From contig NZ_VIWT01000005.1 of the NCBI RefSeq assembly GCF_007829815.1, positions 372,001-436,000 on the forward strand: DNA of 64,000 nucleotides, given 5' to 3'. Made by a program: the position numbers and the translations under genes. Below the pieces are notes generated by a model that saw only the letters and a list, made by a program, of their open reading frames with translations, was not told the DNA's origin and searched no databases. How positions within the stretch are numbered: the first letter of the stretch is position 1; each line of letters starts with the position of its first letter. Of this stretch, positions 33,501 to 42,500 are shown piece after piece. The stretch is from Kitasatospora viridis (GTDB taxonomy: Bacteria > Actinomycetota > Actinomycetes > Streptomycetales > Streptomycetaceae).

Positions 33501-36500
33501 CGCTGTGCGCAGGCGCTGGCGCCGTTCGTCGACTGGCAGTTGCGTGATGTCCTGGGCGATGCGGCGCTGTTGGCGCGGGTCGATGTGGTTCAGCCGGCGT
33601 CGTGGGCGGTGGTGGTGAGCCTGGCCGAGCTGTGGCGCTCCTACGGTGTTGAGCCGGCCGCGGTGGCGGGTCACAGCCAGGGCGAGATCGCTGCGGCGTG
33701 TGTCGCAGGCGGCTTGTCGCTGGAGGACGGCGCCCGGGTGGTTGCCCTGCGCAGCCGGGCGCTGGCCGGGCTGGCCGGCACGGGCGGGATGGTGTCGGTT
33801 CCTGCCGGTCTGGACGAGGTGCAGGAGTGGATCTCCCGCTGGGGCCAGGACCTGTCGGTTGCGGCCGTGAACGGTCCGAGGCAGGTCGTGGTGGCCGGTG
33901 CCGCGCAGGCGTGCACCGAGTTCGTGGACGCCTACGGCGATCGCGGCGCTCGACGGATCGCGGTCGACTACGCGTCGCACACCGCGCACGTCGAGGCGGT
34001 CGAGGCGCGTCTGGCCGAGGACCTGGCCGGAGTGTCTCCGGTTTCCGGTTCGGTGCCGTTCCACTCCACGCTTGAGGCGCGGGTGTTGGACACCGCCGAG
34101 TTGGACGGCGGGTACTGGTACCGGAACCTGCGGCAGACGGTGCGCTTCGGCGAGGTCATCGCCGCGCTCGCGGCGGAGGGCCACCGTGTCTTCGTTGAGG
34201 CCAGCCCGCACCCGGTGCTGGGTCTGGCGATCGCGCAGGCCGGCGAGGATCTGGTGGCGGCGGGCACCTTGCAGCGCGGCGATGGCAGCCGGGGTCGGTG
34301 GTTGACCGCGCTGGCTGGTGCGTTCGCGGCTGGTGTGGAGGTGGACTGGGCTGCGGTGACCGCCGACGGCGTGAGGAAGGTCGATCTGCCGACGTACCCG
34401 TTCCAGCGGGAGCGGTACTGGCCGAAGGCCGTCACCGGTCGTGGTGATGCTTCGTCGGCTGGTCAGCAGCGCTCCGGTCACCCGTTGTTGGCGGCTGCGG
34501 TGTGGCTGGCCGAGGGTGACGGGCTGGTGCTGACGGGGCGTCTGTCGCTGTCGGCGATGCCGTGGCTGGCCGACCACGCGGTGCACGGCACCGTCCTGCT
34601 GCCCGGTACGGCCTTCGTGGACTTGGCGGTCCACGCCGGCGACCTGGCGGGTTGCGGTGTCCTGGAGGAACTGACCTTGCAGGAACCGCTGGTCCTGCCC
34701 ACCTCCGGTGGCGTCCAGTTGCAGGTCCGCGTCGGCGACGGCGACGGTCCGCGATCGGTCACGGTCTCCTCTCGCGAGGGGGAGGGCGAGTGGGTGCGGC
34801 ACGCGGTCGGCGTGCTCGCCCCGGTCGACAGTGAGCTCGCCCCCGATCCGCTGACGGCTTGGCCTCCGGCGGGCGCGGAGTCGGTGCCGGTCGACGACGC
34901 TTACGAGAAGTTCGCCCAGCGCGGTTACGGCTACGGTCCGGCGTTCCAGGGCCTGCGTCAGGCCTGGCGTGCTGGGGACACCGTCTACGCCGAGGCCGAA
35001 CTGCCCCAGGTCATCGACTCGGACGCGGCCGCGTTCGGTCTGCACCCCGCTCTGCTCGATGCCGCGCTGCACGGTCTCCTGGCCGCTGCCGATGGCACTC
35101 AGGGAACTGAGCTGCCGTTCGCGTGGTCCGGGGTGCGACTGCTGGCCGCCGGTGCCCGCCACCTGCGGGTGGTGCTGGCCCGTGAGACGAGTGGCGTCTC
35201 GGTGACGGCGTTCGACGGTGTCGGCCAGCCGGTGTTGCAGGCGCGGTCGTTGGTGCTGCGTGAGGCCTCGGCCGGCCAGCTCGCCGGCTCTGACCGGCAG
35301 GCGCGGCAGTCACTGTTCACCGTCGACTGGGTCCCGCTTCCGCAGGTTCCGGCCGCCGCAGTGCAGTGGGTGCGGCATGGTGAGTCCGAGCCGGCACCGG
35401 TGGTTGTGGCAGCGGTCCCGGTTGCTCTGTCTGGTACTTCGGAGCCGCAGGCCGCCCAGCAGGCTGCCGCGACGGTGCTGGGTTGGGTGCAGCAGTGGCT
35501 GGCCGACCCCGAGACCGACGGCTCGCGGTTGGTCATCTGGACCCAGGGCGCAGCCGCCGGCCAGGACTTGGCCGGCGCGGCGGTGACGGGTCTGGTCCGC
35601 TCCGCGCAGTCCGAGCACCCCGGCCGCCTGGTCCTGGTCGATGTCGACCCGTCAGCCGGCCTGGACCCGACCCGCGACGCGGACGTGGACGCTGTCCTCG
35701 CGGTGGCGTTGGACGCCGACGAGCCCGAGGTCCGCATCCGTCCCGAGGCCGGGGGAGTCGCGGCGTTCGGTCGCCGGCTGGTCCGGGCCAGTGAGTTGGC
35801 GCTGCCGGGTGGTTCGGGTTGGCGAGTCGAGGTGACCCAGCCGGGTGACCTGGGCAGTACCGCTGTCATCGACGCTCCCGAGACAGGTGCGGCGCTGGTG
35901 GCGGGTCAGGTCCGGGTGGGCCTGCGAGCAGTGGGCGTGAACTTCCACGACGTGCTGGCCGGCCTGGGGATGGTCGTGGACGGCCGGGTCCTGGGCATGG
36001 AGGGTGCCGGGGTCGTGCTGGAGACCGGCCCGGGCGTCACCGGCCTGACGGTGGGTCAGCCGGTGATGGGTCTGGTGCAAGGCTGGGGTCCGGTTGGGAT
36101 CGTGGACAGCCGGCTGCTTGCCCCGGTCCCGCAGGGCTGGTCGTTCCAGCAGGCCGCATCCGTCTCGGCGGTGTTTTTGACGGCGTTCTATGCGCTGCGC
36201 GATCTGGCCCAGGTCCGTCCCGGCCGGCGAGTCCTCATCCACGCCGGTACGGGTGGTGTGGGTACGGCCGCCGTGCAGCTCGCCAAGGCGTGGGGGCTTG
36301 AGGTCTTCGCGACCGCCAGCCCGGCCAAGCAGCACGCATTGCTGGCGATGGGTGTGGACGAGAGCCACATCGCCTCGACCCGTGATCTGGCCTTCTGGGA
36401 GCGGTTCTTGGCCGTGACCGGTGGCGAGGGCGTGGACGTGGTCGTGAACGCCCTGGCTGGGGAGTTCACGGACGCCTCGCTGCAACTGTTGCCGCGTGGT

Positions 36501-39500
36501 GGCCGGTTCGTCGAGATGGGCAAGACCGACATCCGCAACCCCGAAGAGGTCGCCCAGGCCTACCCGGGAGTGGTGTACCAGGCGTTCGACCTGATGGACG
36601 CCGGCGAGCCGCGCGTCGCGGAGATGCTGGCCGAGCTCGGTGGCATGTTCGACGCCGGGACGCTGACCCCGCCGCCGGTGACAACCTTCGAACTGTCCCA
36701 GGCCGTGGCGGCGCTGCGGTACTTGCAGGCGGCCCGGCAGGTGGGCAAGGTCGTGCTGAACGTTCCCGCCGTGTGGGATCCGCAGGGCACGGTGCTCGTC
36801 ACGGGTGGAACCGGCACGCTGGGCGGGGAGTTGGCCCGGCACCTGGTGGACGTGCGTGGCATGCAGCACCTGGTCCTGATGTCCCGCCGGGGTGCGGCGG
36901 CGCCGGGAGTTGCCCGTCTGGTCGCGGAGTTGGCCGCGTCGGGTGCGGAGGTTCGGGTGCAGGCCGGCGATGCCGCCGATCGCGACGCGCTCGCCGCCGT
37001 GTTGGCGCGGATCGAGTCTCCGTTGACGGCAGTCGTGCACGCCGCCGGTGTGATCGACGACGTGACGGTGGAGTCGCTGACGCCCGAGCGCATGGCGACG
37101 GTCATGTCGGCGAAGGTCGACGCGGCGTGGAACCTGCACGAGTTGACCGAGGGCGCGAGCCTGGCCGGCTTCGTGCTCTACTCCTCGGCCGCAGCCGTCG
37201 TGGGTAATCCGGGTCAGGCCGGCTATGCCGCCGCGAACGCGTTCCTGGACGCGCTGGCCACTTACCGCCGCGATCGGCACCTGCCCGGCCAGTCGCTGGC
37301 CTGGGGACTGTGGGCCCAGGCCTCGGAGATGACCGGGCACCTCAACGACACCGGGCTCTCCCGCCTGCGTCGCGGCGGTATCCAGCCGATGACGACCGGT
37401 CAAGGTCTGGCGCTGTTCGAGGCCGCCACCGCCTTGGGCACGCCGCTGGCAGTTCCGGCCCGACTGGACCTCGCCGCGCTGTCGCGTGCCGGCGGACCGG
37501 TGCCTGCGCTGCTGCGGGGTCTGGCCGTTGGCGCTTCCGCCCGCCCGACCGCAGCTGTGGCGGCGGTCGGGGGTGGCCTGGCAGCTCGGTTGGCCGCGCT
37601 GTCTCCTGCCGATCGCGAGCAGGAGGTCCTGCAGATCGTCCGGGGCGGCACCGCCGTCGTGCTGGGTCACAGCCGACCCGGGGACATCGATCCCCAGCGG
37701 GCGTTCCGTGACATGGGAATTGACTCGCTGACCGCGCTGGAGCTGCGCAACCGGCTCGCGACCGAGACCGGCCTCACGCTTCCCGCCACCCTGGTCTTCG
37801 ACCGGCCGACGCCGCTGGAGGTCGCCCGGTACCTGGTCGCAGAGGCATGCGGCACCGACGCGGTCGTCGGTGCGTCGGCTGCGCCGGTGGTCCGTCTGGG
37901 TACGGATGAGCCGGTCGCGATCGTCGGCATGGGGTGCCGGTTCCCGGGCGGGGTCGAAGACCCCGAGGGCTTCTGGCAGTTGGTCGCTTCGGGGACCGAT
38001 GCGATGGCGGGCTTCCCGGCGAACCGCGGCTGGGAGACACCGGGCCTGTCCGAGTTCGGTGACGAGGGCAACGCCTTCGCCCCGGTCGGTGGATTCCTCT
38101 ATGGCGCAGGTGAGTTCGACGCGGAGTTCTTTGGCATCAGTCCGCGTGAGGCCTTGGGGATGGACCCGCAGCAGCGGCTGCTCTTGGAGACCAGCTGGGA
38201 GGCACTGGAGGACGCGGGCATCACCCCGGGTTCGCTGAAGGGCACCGACACCGGCGTCTACGCCGGTGTCATCGCCTCGGGCTACCAGCTCGGCGAGCAG
38301 GACGGCGCGGGCGGCTTCGGCCTGACTGGCACCACGGCGAGCGTGGCGTCGGGCCGGGTGGCGTACTCGCTGGGGCTCCAGGGTCCTGCGGTGTCGGTGG
38401 ACACGGCGTGTTCCTCGTCGCTGACGGCAATTCACTTGGCGGCACAGGCACTTCGCTCCGGGGAGTGCGGGATGGCCCTGGCCGGCGGTGTCATGGTGAT
38501 GGCCACGCCTGGGACTTACACGGAGTTCGCGCGCCAGCGAGGCCTTGCTGCCGACGGCCGCTGCAAGCCGTTCGCGGAGGCGGCCGACGGCACCGGGTGG
38601 GGCGAAGGCGTCGGTGTGCTGGTGCTGGAGCGACTGTCGGACGCGCGGGCTCGTGGGCACAAGGTGCTGGCGATCGTGGCAGGCAGTGCGGTCAACCAGG
38701 ACGGCGCGAGCAACGGTCTGTCGGCGCCGAACGGTCCTTCGCAGCAGCGGGTGATCCGGGCCGCGCTGGCCAGCGCGGGGTTGCAGCCGGCCGATGTCGA
38801 CGTCGTGGAGGCGCACGGCACCGGTACGGCGCTGGGTGACCCGATCGAGGCCCAGGCGCTTCTCGCCACCTATGGCCAGGACCGGCCGGAGGGTCGGCCG
38901 CTGCTGCTGGGGTCGGTGAAGTCGAACATCGGTCACACGCAGGCCGCTGCGGGTGTGGCGGGTGTGATCAAGATGGTGCAGGCGATGCGCCACGGAATGC
39001 TTCCGCAGACCCTGCACGTGGACGCCCCGTCCTCGCACGTCGACTGGTCCGCTGGGGCGGTTGAGTTGCTGACGGCGCCTCGTGAGTGGCTGGCGGGGTC
39101 CGGTCCGCGTCGCGCTGGTGTGTCGGCGTTCGGGATCAGCGGCACCAACGTCCACCTCATCCTTGAGCAGCCCACCGAGGACGCCCCTGCTCCGGAGGTT
39201 GTGGAGCCTGAGTCGGGTCCGGCGGCATGGGTGCTGTCGGCCCGGTCCGCTCCCGCACTCGCTGAGCAGGCCGGTCGGCTGGCGGAGTTCGTCGCCGACC
39301 GTCCGGAGCTCGCGGCCAAGGACGTGGCGTTCTCTCTCGCCGCCACCCGCACCACGGGCTTCACGCATCGCCTGGCGGTGGTCGGCGAGGACCGCGAGCA
39401 ACTGGTGGCGGGCCTGGCTGCTGCCGCCACGGGTCAGGCAACGCCCGGCATCGTCAGCGGGGTTGCCGGCTCGGTCTCGCGGCCGGTGTTCGTGTTCGCC

Positions 39501-42500
39501 GGTCAGGGTGCGCAGTGGGTCGGAATGGGCCTGCAACTGTGGGACGAGGAGCCCGCGTTCGCTGCGGCGATGGAGCGCTGTGCGCAGGCGCTGGCGCCGT
39601 TCGTCGACTGGCAGCTGCGCGAAGTGCTCGCAGACGCCGAGCTGTTGGCCCGCGTGGACGTGGTTCAGCCCGTGTCGTGGGCGGTGATGGTCAGCCTGGC
39701 CGCGCTGTGGCGGGCCTACGGCGTCGAGCCGGCCGCGGTGGCCGGTCACAGCCAGGGCGAGATCGCTGCGGCGTGCGTGGCGGGCGGCTTGTCCCTGGAG
39801 GACGGCGCCCGGGTGGTTGCCCTGCGCAGCCGGGCGCTGGCCGGGCTGGCCGGCACGGGCGGGATGGTCTCGGTCCCCGCCGGCTTGGACGAGGTCGGGG
39901 AGTGGCTCTCCCGTTGGGGCCAGGACCTGTCGGTCGCGGCCGTCAACGGCCCTCGGCAGGTCGTGGTGGCCGGTGCCGCGCAAGCGTGCACGGAGTTCGT
40001 GGACGCTTACGCGGACCGGGGCGCTCGACGGATCGCGGTCGACTACGCCTCGCACACGTCGCACGTCGAGGCGGTCGAGGACCGTCTCGCCGAGGACCTG
40101 GCCGGAGTGGTCGCGACCAGCGGTTCGGTGCCGTTCTACTCCACGCTCGAAGCTCGCGTGCTGGACACCGCCGACTTGGACGGCGGCTACTGGTACCGCA
40201 ATCTGCGGCAGACCGTCCGCTTCGGCGAGGTCATCGCCGCACTCGCGGCCGAGGGCCACCGCGTCTTCGTTGAAGCCAGCCCGCACCCCGTGCTGAGTAT
40301 GGCGATCGCGCAGGCCGGCGAGGATCTGGTGGCCGTGGCCACCTTGCAGCGCGGCGATGGCGGGCGGAGCCGGTGGCTGACCGCGCTGGCCGGCGCGTAC
40401 GCGGCCGGTGTCGAGGTGGACTGGGCCACGGTGACCGCCGACGGCGCGACGAAGGTCGCTCTGCCGACCTACCCGTTCCAGCGCCAGCACTACTGGCCGA
40501 AGACCATCACCGGTCGCGGCGATGCGCCGTCGATCGGCTTGGAGCGGGCCGGACATCCCTTGTTGGCGGCCGCAGTCTGGCTGGCCGAAGGCGACGGCCT
40601 GGTGCTGACGGGTCGTCTGTCGCTCGCCACGATGCCGTGGCTGGCCGACCACGCGGTCCACGGCGCGGTGCTCATGGCTGGTACCGCGTTCGTGGACCTG
40701 GCGGTCCACGCGGGCGACCTGGCGGGTTGCGGCACGCTGGAGGAGTTGACGCTCCAGGAGCCGCTGATCCTGCCGACCGCCGGTGGCGTGCAGCTCCAGG
40801 TCCAGGTCGGTGACAGCGACGGCGACAGTGGCCGGCGAACCGTCACGGTCTCCTCCCGCGACGGAGACGGCGAGTGGGTCCGGCACGCTGTCGGCATCCT
40901 GGCCCCGACCGGCAGCGAGCCTGCCCCCGCCCCGCTGGCCGCTTGGCCGCCGGCCGGCGCGGAGCCTGTTCCGGTCGACGACGCCTACGAGAGGCTCGCC
41001 CAGCGCGGTTACCTCTATGGCCCGGCGTTCCAGGGCCTGCGTCAGGTGTGGCGTGCCGGGGACACCGTGTACGCCGAGGTCGAGCTGCCCCAGGCGGCGG
41101 AAGCGGATGCGGCCGGATTCGGCCTGCATCCCGCGCTGCTCGACGCCGCTCTGCAAGGCCTGCTGGCCGCCGGCGATGGCAGTGGGGGGACTGGACTGCC
41201 GTTCGCGTGGTCGGGCGTGCGGCTGCTCGCTGACGGTGCCCGCCACCTGCGAGTGGTCCTGGCACCCGGGTCGGGCGGCGTCTCGGTGACGGCGTTCGAC
41301 GGGGTCGGCCAGCCGGTGTTGCAGGCGCGGTCGCTGGCGTTGCGTGAGATTCCGGCCGGTCAGTTCGCCGGGGCCGGTCGGCAGGTGCGGCAGTCGCTCT
41401 TCACCGTGGACTGGGTCCCGCTCCCTCAGGCTCCGACTGCTGCCGTCCAGTGGGCGCGGCATGGCGAGTCCGTGCCGGCACCGGTGGTCGTTGCGGCAGT
41501 CCCGGCTGCTCCGTCCGGGACTTCGGCGCCGCAGGGCGCCCAGCTTGCCGCCGCGGCGGTCTTGGGTTGGGTGCAGCAGTGGCTGGCCGATCCCGAGACC
41601 GACGGTTCGCGGCTGGTGATCTGGACCCAGGGCGCAGCCACCGGCCAGGACCTGGCCGGCGCGGCGGTGACGGGCCTGGTCCGCTCTGCTCAGTCCGAGC
41701 ACCCCGGCCGGCTGGTCCTGGTCGATGTCGACCCGTCAGCCGGCCTGGACCCCACCCGCGACGCCGACGTGGACACCGTCCTGGCCGCAGCGCTGGAGGC
41801 CGACGAGCCCGAGGTCTACGTCCGTCCCGCCACTGACGGCGGGACAGTTGCGGCGTTCGGTCGGCGGCTGGTCCGGGCCGGGACGGACGAGCCCGGGGCC
41901 GCGCCCGCCGAGTGGGACCCGCAGGGCACGGTGCTCGTCACGGGTGGCACCGGCACGCTGGGTGGTGAGTTGGCCCGGCACCTGGTCGACGACCGTGGCA
42001 TGCGGCACCTGGTGCTGCTGTCCCGGCGCGGCCCGGCCGCACCGGGGGCGGCCCGCCTGGTCGCGGAGTTGGCACGGTCGGGTGCGCAGGTGCGGATCCA
42101 GGCCGGTGACGCTGCCGATCGCGACTCCCTCGCGCTGGTGCTGGCCAAGATCGCGGCTGAACGTCCGTTGACCGCGGTGGTGCACGCCGCCGGTGTGATC
42201 GACGACGTGACGGTCGAGTCGCTGACGCCCGAGCGGATGGCGACGGTGCTGGCGGCCAAGGCCGATGCGGCCTGGAACCTGCACGAGTTGACCGAAGACG
42301 CAGGCCTGGCCGGCTTCGTCCTGTACTCCTCGGCGGCGTCCATCCTGGGGAGCCCCGGACAGGGGAGCTACTCCGCCGCCAACGCGTTCCTGGACGCGCT
42401 GGCCACCCACCGCCGCGACCGGCAGCTGGCCGGCCAGTCGCTGGCCTGGGGGCTGTGGGCCCAGGAGTCGGAGCTGACCGGGCAGCTGAACGGCACCGGC

